Shown one piece after another: positions 1 to 8,110 of a stretch of DNA of 19,711 nucleotides. Where the stretch lies: positions 1 through 19,711 of the forward strand of contig JABHUV010000151.1 of assembly GCA_018658605.1 (NCBI GenBank), written 5' to 3'. This stretch comes from Planctomycetaceae bacterium (GTDB lineage: Bacteria > Planctomycetota > Planctomycetia > Pirellulales > Pirellulaceae). Positions within the stretch are counted from its first letter, which is position 1. Each line of letters starts with the position of its first letter. Both the position numbers and the translations under genes were made by a program. The notes under the pieces are model-generated. The model did no database searches. It had not been told where the DNA came from and was given only the letters and a program-made list of their open reading frames with translations.

Positions 1-624
1 ACCAGTTTGCGTGTAGCGAAACGCCGAGCCGGGCAGTTGACGTTCCAGAATCAATCCCGCATAGTGAACGGGAGCACCGAGGTTAGCCGCAAAGACTAGC
101 CGGTCGGGAGTTTCGGCTGCCGCCGCCATGATTTCGGATAATGTCTGATACGGCGAGTCATCACGGACAGCAATGATCAATCGTGTTTTTCCAGTCGCCG
201 CAATTGGCTCGAAGGATTCCGCACCGTAGGACACCTTGCCGGAAGATTGCGCCGTAAGAAGCGCCTCATGCAAGATCATCATGGTGTAACCGTCTGGGTC
301 TGCCTTGCGTGCTCGCCCACTGCCAATGGTCGCTCCCGCGCCACCAATGTTTTGAATGACTAATTCCTGGCCCAGTAACTTATGATGCGACGCTGCATGT
401 TGAATCATTCGCGCAAATACATCGCTCTCACCACCAGCATTGAATGGCACAATCACTGTAATGGGCTTGAGTGGATAAGCACTTTCAGATTCATTCGTCG
501 GATTTGAACGCAGATTTAAAACAAACACAGTGCCTGAAATAATCCAAATCGCAACGCGGGCAACTGCCCACGGTCTCAATCGTCGCAAGGTATTACCCGC
601 TGCTGAACCAGTCTGACTTGCCAT
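1..624 (-). CDS. TctC/Bug-family solute-binding receptor, partial (C-terminus beyond window)
   Basis: Periplasmic-type receptor of the tripartite tricarboxylate transporter (Bug/TctC) family, which binds small organic acids for a TctAB permease or for sensing. Only the first 208 residues are present; the C-terminus lies beyond base 1. A hydrophobic N-terminal segment (about residues 19-38) follows arginines 14, 15 and 17. I see no clear signal-peptidase site, so it may be a membrane anchor. Family hallmarks follow: YPLKPITVIVPFNAGGESD at residues 50-68, then a GGAGATIGS stretch and DPDGYTM near residues 95-115. The ATG at 624 has AAGG about 6 nt upstream. It lies 42 nt downstream of the amidohydrolase gene on the same strand, so the two may be co-transcribed and the receptor may deliver the hydrolase's substrate or product (inference). 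Many Bug receptors occur without permease genes nearby; whether TctA and TctB follow cannot be seen here. Confidence 0.85.
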   Translation of the reverse strand, partial: MASQTGSAAGNTLRRLRPWAVARVAIWIISGTVFVLNLRSNPTNESESAYPLKPITVIVPFNAGGESDVFARMIQHAASHHKLLGQELVIQNIGGAGATIGSGRARKADPDGYTMMILHEALLTAQSSGKVSYGAESFEPIAATGKTRLIIAVRDDSPYQTLSEIMAAAAETPDRLVFAANLGAPVHYAGLILERQLPGSAFRYTQTG

Positions 625-666
625 CGAATGCCTTATATCTAATTCATTACTGCACAACGTCTACCA

Positions 667-1596
667 CTAAAAAAACACGCGTTCTGCTGTGCCGCGTAAA
701 AGTAAATCTTTATCACCCACTGACAAAAAGTCTGCTTGTTTGATGAGGTCGATCGACGGAGCGTATTCGTGTCCTTCAACGACTTGGAATGGACCATCGC
801 TGGCCCACATCAATCGCTCTGGCCCAAAAGCATCCAAGCATCGCTTGATCATCGGCAACAAATCTTTGTAGGGAGCCTGCTTCTTACCCAGTGCGTAGTA
901 TGCTGAAATCTTAACGGACACGTTTCGATATTTTGCCAAGGCACAAAGCTGATCCAAGTCCGCTTTGCGAATTTCACCATCTATTCCAACGCGACCAAAA
1001 TGGTCGATGACGACGGGCGTATCCGGATGCTGTTCGCACATTGCACCAACGCTTGGCAAATGCTCGACGTCTATTAAGGGACACATCGCTAAGCCATGTT
1101 TCGCTCCAGCTTGCCACATCGCTTTCATGCCATCGCCGCTAAGCCATTGATTGGCAGGTCGACCCTTTGGCTGAATTCTAAAGCCCCGCACACCGTGACG
1201 CGCTTGCTTGAGCATATTCCGCACCGGTTGGTTTGTTTCATCAACGATGCCGACCCCACCGAATACACCACTAAATTTTTTCATCATATCGAGCATGTAA
1301 CTGTTGTCGAACTTGTAGAAACTCATTTGAATCAGCACAATCCGAGTGACCCCTGTGGGGCGACAATGGGCAAAGAGTTGCTCTGGTGTAAAACTAACCG
1401 GGTTGATGTCTGATTTTTTATAGCCTTCGGCCAATGGATATCGTTGCGTATCCGGAGTCCAAACGTGAACATGAGCGTCGATAAATTCTGGCGGTTTAGA
1501 TTCAGCAAACACTGGATTTCCTAGGCTCGTGGTAACTGGCAATGCCGTAGACAAACACGATGTGGCTATAAACTCGCGGCGATTAAACAAAGACAC
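667..1596 (-). CDS. Tat-exported amidohydrolase_2 family metal-dependent hydrolase
   Basis: TIM-barrel metal hydrolase of the amidohydrolase_2 family (COG3618-like, which includes lactonases and decarboxylases). The GTG at 1596 is preferred over the in-frame ATG at 1638 because AGGAG sits 7 nt upstream and the N-terminus then begins directly with a twin-arginine signal (FNRREFIATS, R6-R7), a hydrophobic stretch and a possible VFA cleavage site near residue 31. Mature features are DAHVH (H42 and H44, metal ligands), DHFGR (H199) and ASDGPF (D267), matching the barrel's metal and catalytic positions. The product has 309 residues, usual for the family. Export in folded form suggests a metal cofactor loaded in the cytoplasm. 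The 3' neighbour is a TctC-type receptor, so a periplasmic step on an organic acid or lactone is plausible. The substrate cannot be read from the sequence. Confidence 0.85.
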   Translation of the reverse strand: MSLFNRREFIATSCLSTALPVTTSLGNPVFAESKPPEFIDAHVHVWTPDTQRYPLAEGYKKSDINPVSFTPEQLFAHCRPTGVTRIVLIQMSFYKFDNSYMLDMMKKFSGVFGGVGIVDETNQPVRNMLKQARHGVRGFRIQPKGRPANQWLSGDGMKAMWQAGAKHGLAMCPLIDVEHLPSVGAMCEQHPDTPVVIDHFGRVGIDGEIRKADLDQLCALAKYRNVSVKISAYYALGKKQAPYKDLLPMIKRCLDAFGPERLMWASDGPFQVVEGHEYAPSIDLIKQADFLSVGDKDLLLRGTAERVFF

Positions 1597-1603
1597 AACG
1601 ATT

Positions 1604-1608
1604 CTCCT
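1604..1608 (-). promoter_or_regulatory. Shine-Dalgarno site deciding a GTG start
   Basis: On the minus strand AGGAG lies 7 nt before GTG at 1596, while the ATG at 1638 has no such site. It supports starting the amidohydrolase at the GTG, which also places the twin-arginine motif at residues 6-7 as expected for a Tat signal. Confidence 0.65.
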
Positions 1609-1738
1609 GTAGGGTAGCTCAACTATTTTTTCGGTCATATTTCGGTAATATCTACCATCCGATATCTTACACCATCGGTAACTCAGAAATCAAACCACTA
1701 ACCATCAACGGCTGCGCAAATGCCCTTGAATCTCAGTG

Positions 1739-2818
1739 CTAACTAATACTGTTCGTGCCGACGACGGACTTGTTCCATTCAAACCCAAGCATGAGGCAAT
1801 TAATACCCGAACCAATACCGAGCAAGGCTAATATATCACCGGTTTCAATTTTGTTTTCTTTAGCGGCGATAGCCCAAGTCACCGGTAAGGCGGCGGAACC
1901 AGTGTTGCCTAACCATGGAAATGTAATAAAGTCCATTTCAGGTGGCAAACCTAGCGATTTTAACATCAGCTTGCGATGACCAGAGCCGACTTGATGGCAG
2001 ATCGTTTTATCAATGTCAGAGCGCGCCCAGTTTGACTCAGCGAGAAAACGATCGAACGTCCTTACTCCTGTTTCGATACCTCGAGCCATTAACGCCTCTG
2101 AGTCTGTGTGCATAAAAGGCTTCATGTTGTCAGCGACAGCTTCATCTTTGCCACTTTGACACAAGTTATGGTGTTGCGTATTGGCATGTGCGGTGGCCGT
2201 GCACAGGCGATTTCCGGTCGAACTGTTGGCTTCATTGGTGAGTAGGATTGCCGAGCTTGCTGAGCCAATTGTCAGCGAGGCAACGGCCATTTTGATCGTT
2301 TTACGTGTCCAATGCGAACCATTGTTGAGAGATTCAATCGTGTTTTCAACCAAGGGTCGGCTATCTTCGGTCCCCACGACTAGGGCTGCGTCCATTTGTC
2401 CCAGTTCGATTGCATTAGCGGCCGAGATGATACCGTTGAGTTGACCCAAACACGCATTGGAAACATCGTAAATCGTGCATTCCGCTGGCAATCCCAAGCC
2501 ATGATGCACTCGACAAGCAGTGGCCGGTTCTAAGTGATCTCGGCAAACGCTACCATGAATTAACATGCCGATTTTATTGACGTCGAAATCAGCTGCTACA
2601 ATAGCTTGCTGCCCACTTTCAATGCTCTTATCCCCCGGTAACGTTCCCGTCCGCCAAAACCTGCGTTCCGTAATCCCGGTCATCAACTCTAAGCGCCCAG
2701 CAGGAAGATTGAGCCGTTGGTACACAGGGGCCAGTCGTTGCTCTAAGTCAACTGTAGTCAATACTTGCTCGGGCAACGTGTACCCTAGTGATTCGACAAA
2801 GACGTTGTTGTATTGCAT
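1739..2818 (-). CDS. OleA-like / KASIII-type thiolase-fold condensing enzyme
   Basis: Thiolase-superfamily enzyme of 359 residues. It matches my memory of Xanthomonas OleA more closely than a typical FabH: CRDHLEP (E97), DVSNACLG (C123 nucleophile), CHQV (H275), GNTGSAALP (N305) and a C-terminal ALLGIGSGINC. The spacing of E97 and C123 equals that of OleA E117 and C143. The E97 equivalent is the glutamate base that separates OleA from ordinary KASIII. OleA joins two fatty acyl-CoAs head to head into a beta-keto acid, the first step of long-chain olefin or ketone formation, so cytosolic acyl-thioester condensation is the likely role. No oleB, oleC or oleD homologue lies in the window. The amidohydrolase gene starts 142 nt downstream on the same strand. 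The start lacks a good Shine-Dalgarno site. A 3-oxoacyl-ACP synthase III of other specificity remains possible. Confidence 0.8.
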   Translation of the reverse strand: MQYNNVFVESLGYTLPEQVLTTVDLEQRLAPVYQRLNLPAGRLELMTGITERRFWRTGTLPGDKSIESGQQAIVAADFDVNKIGMLIHGSVCRDHLEPATACRVHHGLGLPAECTIYDVSNACLGQLNGIISAANAIELGQMDAALVVGTEDSRPLVENTIESLNNGSHWTRKTIKMAVASLTIGSASSAILLTNEANSSTGNRLCTATAHANTQHHNLCQSGKDEAVADNMKPFMHTDSEALMARGIETGVRTFDRFLAESNWARSDIDKTICHQVGSGHRKLMLKSLGLPPEMDFITFPWLGNTGSAALPVTWAIAAKENKIETGDILALLGIGSGINCLMLGFEWNKSVVGTNSIS

Positions 2819-2889
2819 GGGCTAGTTGATTGATGAACAGAACTAATTTTGGGACGTTCGCCCTACGAGACGCTAATACCGACTGACGC

Positions 2890-2913
2890 AATTTACCATT
2901 GCTGTTGGTAATT
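2890..2913. repeat. Bulged inverted repeat upstream of the OleA-like gene
   Basis: The arms AATTTACCA and TGGTAATT pair over 8 bp with one bulged T and a 7-nt loop. It lies 72 nt upstream of the OleA-like start codon. It could be an operator or an RNA hairpin in the leader; no family is recognised. Confidence 0.4.
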
Positions 2914-3246
2914 CGTATAGTAGGGATGTATTGCAAAATTGTGTCGCTTGATTTGGTGAGTTTTGATCAAATTTACTTTGCTAGATTTAGTAGTCAGTCG
3001 CTACGCCAGTACCAGATGTAGTGGTTGATATGTTTTTTTCAAATTTTTCTCGTCAGGGGTTTGATATTTTTGCTGGAACTTGTCACAATTCCATCTTCTT
3101 GCTTCCCACAAGGATATTCAGGTATTGCATTAACCGTTTAAGGAGAAAACAGAACGGTCACCGAAAAGGATTTCGCTCCCGGACGAGGTACAAGTTTTTG
3201 TATGCGGGGGAGAAGCTGAAACGGAATGCAATTTGCCTTGATCTCG

Positions 3247-3263
3247 AAGTCAATGATTGACTT
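3247..3263. promoter_or_regulatory. Perfect 17-nt palindrome, candidate operator
   Basis: AAGTCAATGATTGACTT reads the same on both strands around a central G (8-nt arms). It is AT-rich and has no T-tract, so it looks more like a dimeric regulator site than a terminator. It lies about 300 nt upstream of the C26 gene and about 430 nt upstream of the OleA-like gene. No regulator gene is adjacent. Confidence 0.4.
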
Positions 3264-3560
3264 AAGCGAACGGATTCGTAGTAACAGTCTTTGTGTCAGT
3301 TACATGAGATTAACGACAAAAGTGTTCTGGGCAACACCTGAAGTAATAAGCAATCATTCAAAAGGATTTGTTTGCATTTCTATTCTTTCTTGAAGCAATG
3401 CCTATTCAGTTTCATTTGTGGCAAGACCCTAAACTCTTGCAGTTTACCTAGTCACAACAATATCTCGTACTTTGCCGGGCCGTTCTGCTTCTCTCTTTAA
3501 ACATCTTAAGCTTCCAACGCATATTGCACTGGAGACTTGAGTATCTGAAAGGGATTACAG

Positions 3561-4325
3561 ATGCAGAAGAAACCACTTATTGGACTCAACTTAGACTTCA
3601 AATCGAAAACGCGCGACACCGCGGCATACTATTTTCTTGCCGCAGGTTACGTCGACGGAATTCTCCGCGGAGGGGGCATTCCTGTGATCGTACCAATTAT
3701 GGACGATGAAGATGATATCGCGGCCGCATTGCAAAACCTAGATGGTTTTATCCTTGTAGGCGGACTCGACCTAGATCCTCACCGTGACGGTTTCATGCGA
3801 CACACGTCGTGTAGAATCATGAGCGCAGAACGCGAACTTTTCGATCGCATCCTCTGTCGTCAGATCTGCGACAAACGCCTCAACGTTTTCGGCATTGGAG
3901 TTGGCATGCAATTGTTAAACCTAACCATGGGTGGCAATCTTCACCTACATATCCCAGAAGCGTTACCTAACGCCGTGCCGCATCGAGATCCTTTGTGTCT
4001 TGATCACCGCCATGGCTTGGACATTACCCCGGGTTCCTTGCTCGAACGCATTTATGGTGATGGCGAAATCCGTGTCAACAGCAACCACCATATGTCCGTG
4101 GATGACGTTGCACCGGGATTCAATATTACGGCTCGCTGCCCGGACGGAGTGATCGAGGGGATTGAAGCAGATGCAGAAGATTGGGTTGCCATTGGCACAC
4201 AATTCCACCCAGAGGCCCCTTCGGCAACCGCCATGGACTTCCGCATCATTGAAGAGTTCATCGAAGACGTAAAGGCAATCAAAGCTACCGGCACTCGAAT
4301 CGCTGAAGTCATCGCTGCGGCGTAA
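3561..4325 (+). CDS. Peptidase C26 / class-I glutamine amidotransferase-like protein lacking the catalytic cysteine
   Basis: 254-residue protein of the gamma-glutamyl-gamma-aminobutyrate hydrolase (PuuD-like, C26) family. Seen in order: the N-terminal core with VDGILRGGGIPVIVP (31-45), the LVGGLDLDP loop (65-73), the nucleophile-elbow region FGIGVGMQLLN (110-120), VNSNHHMSV (172-180), and GTQFHPEAP carrying H216 and E218. Active relatives have GICRGMQ at the elbow; here cysteine is replaced by G113 and arginine by V114, while the His-Glu pair remains. Ordinary thioester hydrolysis of a gamma-glutamyl bond should therefore be impossible, so the protein may be a pseudoenzyme, a binding protein or an enzyme of altered chemistry (inference). 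AGGGA lies about 7 nt before the ATG. It stands alone, diverging from the OleA-like gene and converging on acnA. The family assignment is firm; the function is unknown. Confidence 0.8.
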   Translation: MQKKPLIGLNLDFKSKTRDTAAYYFLAAGYVDGILRGGGIPVIVPIMDDEDDIAAALQNLDGFILVGGLDLDPHRDGFMRHTSCRIMSAERELFDRILCRQICDKRLNVFGIGVGMQLLNLTMGGNLHLHIPEALPNAVPHRDPLCLDHRHGLDITPGSLLERIYGDGEIRVNSNHHMSVDDVAPGFNITARCPDGVIEGIEADAEDWVAIGTQFHPEAPSATAMDFRIIEEFIEDVKAIKATGTRIAEVIAAA

Positions 4326-4361
4326 GTACATCACGGTCGAGCAGTAATCCCACCACAACGG

Positions 4362-4406
4362 CACTTGTGTAGTCTGGCGTCCCCATCGATGCCAGACTAC
4401 ACAGTG
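4362..4406. terminator. Bidirectional hairpin terminator between C26 gene and acnA
   Basis: TGTGTAGTCTGGC (4366-4378) and its exact complement (4391-4403) form a 13-bp stem, extended inward by a G-T and two normal pairs and outward by CAC/GTG around one bulged T. It sits between two convergent genes and can serve both. There is no long T-run on either side, so it may work as a transcription barrier or 3'-end stabiliser rather than a classic intrinsic terminator. Confidence 0.7.
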
Positions 4407-4516
4407 TTAAGTGGCTCGGTTACAGATTTTTTGCTGTGCAAGAACAGTTGCCGTTTAAGAATTATCTGCAACTATCCAATTTTGGCAGCGGTGATAATTG
4501 ATATTATTTCGTAATC

Positions 4517-7228
4517 CTACAGCAATTTTCGCAATACCGTTTGCAAAATACCGCCGTTACGGTAGTAGTCCATTTCAACTGGTGTATCGATACGGACGGC
4601 CGTTACAAACTCAACAACACTGCCGTCTTCTCTCGCGGCCTTTACGGTTAACTGCGAAAGGGGTTGGAGCGAATCATCCAGTCCGACGACTTCGAATACT
4701 TCCTCACCGGTCAGACCTAAACTCTGATGCGTCTGCCCTCCCGTTAACTCCAACGGCAAGACCCCCATCATCACCAAGTTACTACGGTGAATTCGTTCAT
4801 AACTTGCTGCGATAACCGCTCGGATGCCCAGCAATTGAGTCCCCTTTGCTGCCCAATCACGACTACTTCCGGTGCCGTATTCAGTACCAGCTAAAACAAC
4901 CAATGGGACCCCATCGTTTTGGTATTTCATCGACGCGTCATAAATGGACATGCCTTCACCCGAAGGTAAATGACGAGTCACTCCGCCTTCGGTACCTGGG
5001 GCCAATTTGTTGCGTATACGAATATTAGCAAACGTCCCGCGTAACATCACACGGTCATTTCCACGCCTAGAACCATAGCTATTAAAATCTACTTGCTCCA
5101 CGCCTTGCTCCAACAAGAAACTCCCCGCGGGACTGTCTTTGGCAATTGCACCGGCCGGCGAAATATGATCGGTTGTCGTACTATCACCCAAGAACGCCAG
5201 TACGCGAGCACCAGTAATCGGTTCAATTGATTGTACTTCTACCGGCAAACCCACCATGAACGGGGGTTCTTGGATATACGAAGATTCATCGTTCCATGCG
5301 TAAATGTCACTATCACTGCATTCGATCGCATTCCATTTCTCATTGGAATCAAACGCATTTCCATAACGTTTCTTGAACATTTCGCTATCAACCGCGTTAT
5401 CTAAAATTTCCTGCACCTCTTCAGCGCTGGGCCAAATATCTTTCAAAAACACCTCGTTACCTTCGTTATCAACACCCAATGCTTGAGTATGGAAATCAAA
5501 CCTAGTCGTTCCTGCTAACGCATACGCGACAACCAACGGCGGGCTAGCCAAGTAGTTTGCCTTCACGTCTTGGTTCACGCGGCCTTCAAAATTCCGATTT
5601 CCTGACAAGACCGAACAGGCAACAAGGTTTCCCGCGTCGATAGCTGCAGACACGGGTGCTGGCAATGGTCCACTATTGCCAATACAAGTGGTGCAACCAT
5701 AGCCAACAACATTGAAGCCAAGTTGGTTTAATGAATCACTCAGCCCCGCCTTATCCAAATAGTCCGTTACAACTCGAGACCCCGGAGCAAGGCTGGTTTT
5801 CACATGAGACTGCACTTGCAGGCCTTTGGCTGCAGCCTTTTGAGCTACTAAGCCAGCAGCGACCATAACCGATGGATTGCTTGTGTTTGTACAACTGGTG
5901 ATCGCAGCGATCACGACCGCGCCATGAGTCAATTCTACGTCACCACTGTCCAAAGCGGCAACTGCCGAAGTTTCCAAGGCATCGCCGGACAATTCAAATC
6001 CACCTCCACTGATCGGTGTTTCCAGCACGTCACCGAATGCTTGTTTCATATCATCAAGTGCAATGCGATCTTGCGGTCGTTTTGGCCCGGCTAGTGCCGG
6101 AACAACAGTCGATAAATCTAACGTCACGTAAGACGAATAGGTTGGTGTTGGTGCGTCGGCGGCATAGAACAAGCCTTGTTCCTTCGTATAACGCTGCACG
6201 AGCTCAACGTTTTCGTCGCTACGACCAGTCTGTCGTAAATACCGCAATGTTTCGTCGTCTATTGGAAAGAACCCCATCGTAGCGCCATATTCAGGAGCCA
6301 TATTTGCCAACGTCGCCCGGTCTGCCAAGCTCATATTCCTGACGCCGTCACCATAGAATTCTACAAACTTACCAACGACACCCTCTTGACGTAGTATTTC
6401 GACAACCAGTAATACTAGATCCGTGGCTGTCGCCCCCGCTGGCAATTCACCCGTCAGCTCGAATCCGACAACTTCGGGCATCAACATATAGATCGGTTGC
6501 CCGAGCATAACACCCTCCGCTTCGATACCCCCAACTCCCCAACCAACGACACCTAGGCCATTGATCATCGTGGTATGACTGTCCGTTCCGACTAGTGTAT
6601 CGGGGATAGCAACTGGACCTTGCGCATCCTCCGAGTGACAAACGCCGCTGGCCAAGAATTCTAAATTGACTTGGTGGACAATGCCGACGTTGGGTGGTAC
6701 AACTCGGAAATTATCGAATGCTCCTTGCCCCCAACGCAAAAATTCATATCGCTCGCTATTGCGTATGAACTCTAATTCAACATTTGCACCAAGAGCATCC
6801 AGCGAAGCAAAATTATCGACTTGAACCGAATGATCGATCACCAAGTCCACCGGAATTAACGGATTAATCTTGCGGGGATCACCACCCAGACGCTCCATCG
6901 CGGAACGCATTGCAGCAAGGTCCACAACAGCTGGCACACCAGTGAAGTCTTGTAGCACCACTCGAGCGGGCTTAAATGGAATCTCATGGTTCCCAGGATC
7001 TGACGCATTCCAATTGGCTAAACATCGCACATCTTCCTCGGTGACGACATAGCCATCGCAATTCCGTAAAACCGATTCTAACAAGACTCGAATCGAGTAC
7101 GGTAGCTTGCTAACATCGCCAATGCCCTGCTCTGTCAACCTTGACAATCGGTAGATGCCAATTTCGCCATTACCGCTATCGAAATTGTCGCGTGTATTGA
7201 AAGGATCAAAAGTAGTAACGTCACTCAT
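4517..7228 (-). CDS. acnA: Aconitate hydratase A
   Basis: Aconitase A (AcnA/IRP1 type), which isomerises citrate to isocitrate via cis-aconitate in the cytosolic TCA cycle. It has 903 residues, close to the usual length of about 890-900. Iron-sulfur ligands are C446 (in [10 protein letters not shown]) and C512 and C515 (in [10 protein letters not shown]). Other family signatures are [14 protein letters not shown] in the first half, [19 protein letters not shown] at the start of the swivel domain, and [16 protein letters not shown] near the C-terminus. The ATG at 7228 has a GGAAG-like site about 9 nt upstream. The gene is the last of a same-strand series with dcd and nth, but 212 nt separate it from dcd, so it probably has its own promoter. 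Nothing unusual is seen in the protein. Confidence 0.97.
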   Translation of the reverse strand: MSDVTTFDPFNTRDNFDSGNGEIGIYRLSRLTEQGIGDVSKLPYSIRVLLESVLRNCDGYVVTEEDVRCLANWNASDPGNHEIPFKPARVVLQDFTGVPAVVDLAAMRSAMERLGGDPRKINPLIPVDLVIDHSVQVDNFASLDALGANVELEFIRNSERYEFLRWGQGAFDNFRVVPPNVGIVHQVNLEFLASGVCHSEDAQGPVAIPDTLVGTDSHTTMINGLGVVGWGVGGIEAEGVMLGQPIYMLMPEVVGFELTGELPAGATATDLVLLVVEILRQEGVVGKFVEFYGDGVRNMSLADRATLANMAPEYGATMGFFPIDDETLRYLRQTGRSDENVELVQRYTKEQGLFYAADAPTPTYSSYVTLDLSTVVPALAGPKRPQDRIALDDMKQAFGDVLETPISGGGFELSGDALETSAVAALDSGDVELTHGAVVIAAITSCTNTSNPSVMVAAGLVAQKAAAKGLQVQSHVKTSLAPGSRVVTDYLDKAGLSDSLNQLGFNVVGYGCTTCIGNSGPLPAPVSAAIDAGNLVACSVLSGNRNFEGRVNQDVKANYLASPPLVVAYALAGTTRFDFHTQALGVDNEGNEVFLKDIWPSAEEVQEILDNAVDSEMFKKRYGNAFDSNEKWNAIECSDSDIYAWNDESSYIQEPPFMVGLPVEVQSIEPITGARVLAFLGDSTTTDHISPAGAIAKDSPAGSFLLEQGVEQVDFNSYGSRRGNDRVMLRGTFANIRIRNKLAPGTEGGVTRHLPSGEGMSIYDASMKYQNDGVPLVVLAGTEYGTGSSRDWAAKGTQLLGIRAVIAASYERIHRSNLVMMGVLPLELTGGQTHQSLGLTGEEVFEVVGLDDSLQPLSQLTVKAAREDGSVVEFVTAVRIDTPVEMDYYRNGGILQTVLRKLL

Positions 7229-7440
7229 ATTTCTATTCTTCCGCTATGCGTTGGGAGTTCTGTGGTTATCTACTTTACAGTTTACCGTCGATCGAACATC
7301 TTTGACAGTCACCCCTTGTCGGTGGGTAAACACATCGCCCATTGAAATGATTATTTTTCATAACATGCAGTACTCCTCTGAAGTCGTCTGAGAGCCTGCT
7401 GGCCGAGCCTAACTTGTCATCCCTCACCCATGTATCGTCG

Positions 7441-8028
7441 CTACTCGCCGTTAGAATTCGACTTCTTGATAAAATCAAGCGTCATTTGGGGCGAGTCGAA
7501 TTCCGCGTCTGGATTTAATTCACGATATAGCAAACTCGGCTGAATATCTCGATTATTTTGATACTTCCCGTTTTCATAATTCGTAATGTCACCGGTAATT
7601 TCATGATAAAAGATCTGGCAAATCTGAACTCCCGGATAGATCCTGACCGGTTGAACCGCAAACATCTCCAAAGTCCAATACCCCTTAAAGCCCACATCAC
7701 CAAATCCGGCGGTCACGTGAACAAACAATCCCAAGCGGCCGATCGAAGACCGACCTTCTATCATCGGCACTAGGCCGTGAGTCTCCGTTCGCTCTACGGT
7801 ACGAGCCAAGATCAACTGATTGGGAGTCAGCACCATCCCGTTCTCAGGAATCTTCAAACGCCGCACTCGATTAACTTGTCGCATGTCTAACACAACCTCC
7901 TCGTAGACCATGACTTCATCGTGCAACGTGAGATTATAGCTATTGGGATTCAAATGGTCTTCATTGAATGGATCAATCACAATCGAGTCGCCCATTCGTT
8001 TCTTGATTTCTTGACCGGAAAGAATCAT
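7441..8028 (-). CDS. dcd: dCTP deaminase
   Basis: 195-residue trimeric dUTPase-fold enzyme that deaminates dCTP to dUTP for thymidylate synthesis. Hallmarks are the N-terminal MILSGQEIKKRM, LNPNSYNLTLHDEV (26-39), the phosphate-binding EGRSSIGRLGL (91-101), HVTAGFGDVGFKGYWTLE (104-121) with catalytic E121, and PGVQICQIFYHE. The loop after the active-site VTA reads GFGDVGF, closer to the GF-D-GF loop I recall from bifunctional dCTP deaminase/dUTPases (Mycobacterium, Methanocaldococcus) than to the AHRIDPGW loop of Escherichia coli. It might therefore also hydrolyse dUTP, but the sequence alone does not decide this. The gene lies 82 nt downstream of nth on the same strand; a hairpin in that gap may separate the transcripts. 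Confidence 0.93.
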   Translation of the reverse strand: MILSGQEIKKRMGDSIVIDPFNEDHLNPNSYNLTLHDEVMVYEEVVLDMRQVNRVRRLKIPENGMVLTPNQLILARTVERTETHGLVPMIEGRSSIGRLGLFVHVTAGFGDVGFKGYWTLEMFAVQPVRIYPGVQICQIFYHEITGDITNYENGKYQNNRDIQPSLLYRELNPDAEFDSPQMTLDFIKKSNSNGE

Positions 8029-8050
8029 TGCTGTTTAACCCTATCTATCT

Positions 8051-8088
8051 AAAAACTAACACTGCGTTGAACGAACTCGCCATTCAAC
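8051..8088 (-). terminator. Possible weak terminator between nth and dcd
   Basis: Reading the minus strand, GTTGAATGG and TCGTTCAAC (8088 down to 8066) form a 9-bp stem with two G-T pairs and a 5-nt loop. A run of five T (8055-8051) follows after about 10 nt. The gap before the T-run makes it a doubtful terminator; it might instead be a leader hairpin of dcd. Confidence 0.3.
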
Positions 8089-8110
8089 ATTTCCCCTTGA
8101 ACCCCACACC

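Larger units (their letters stand above)
2819..3560. other. 742-bp AT-rich intergenic region between divergent genes
   Basis: No convincing gene is seen. It separates the minus-strand OleA-like gene from the plus-strand C26 gene and must hold both promoters, though I could not assign either with confidence. It contains a bulged hairpin at 2890-2913, a 10-bp palindrome TTTGATCAAA near 2963-2972, a small inverted repeat ACCGTT/AACGGT near 3133-3158 and a perfect 17-nt palindrome at 3247-3263. A 79-codon open frame at 3021-3260 has no recognisable family, no Shine-Dalgarno site and unusual composition, and I regard it as chance. Confidence 0.6.

Noticed and set aside
3021..3260. 79-codon open frame on the plus strand in the large intergenic region
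   Set aside because: No Shine-Dalgarno site, no recognisable family, erratic composition and AT-rich surroundings; most likely chance.
3963..4364. 133-codon antisense open frame over the C26 gene and its terminator
   Set aside because: Lies opposite the conserved C26 domain and runs into the hairpin; no family features.
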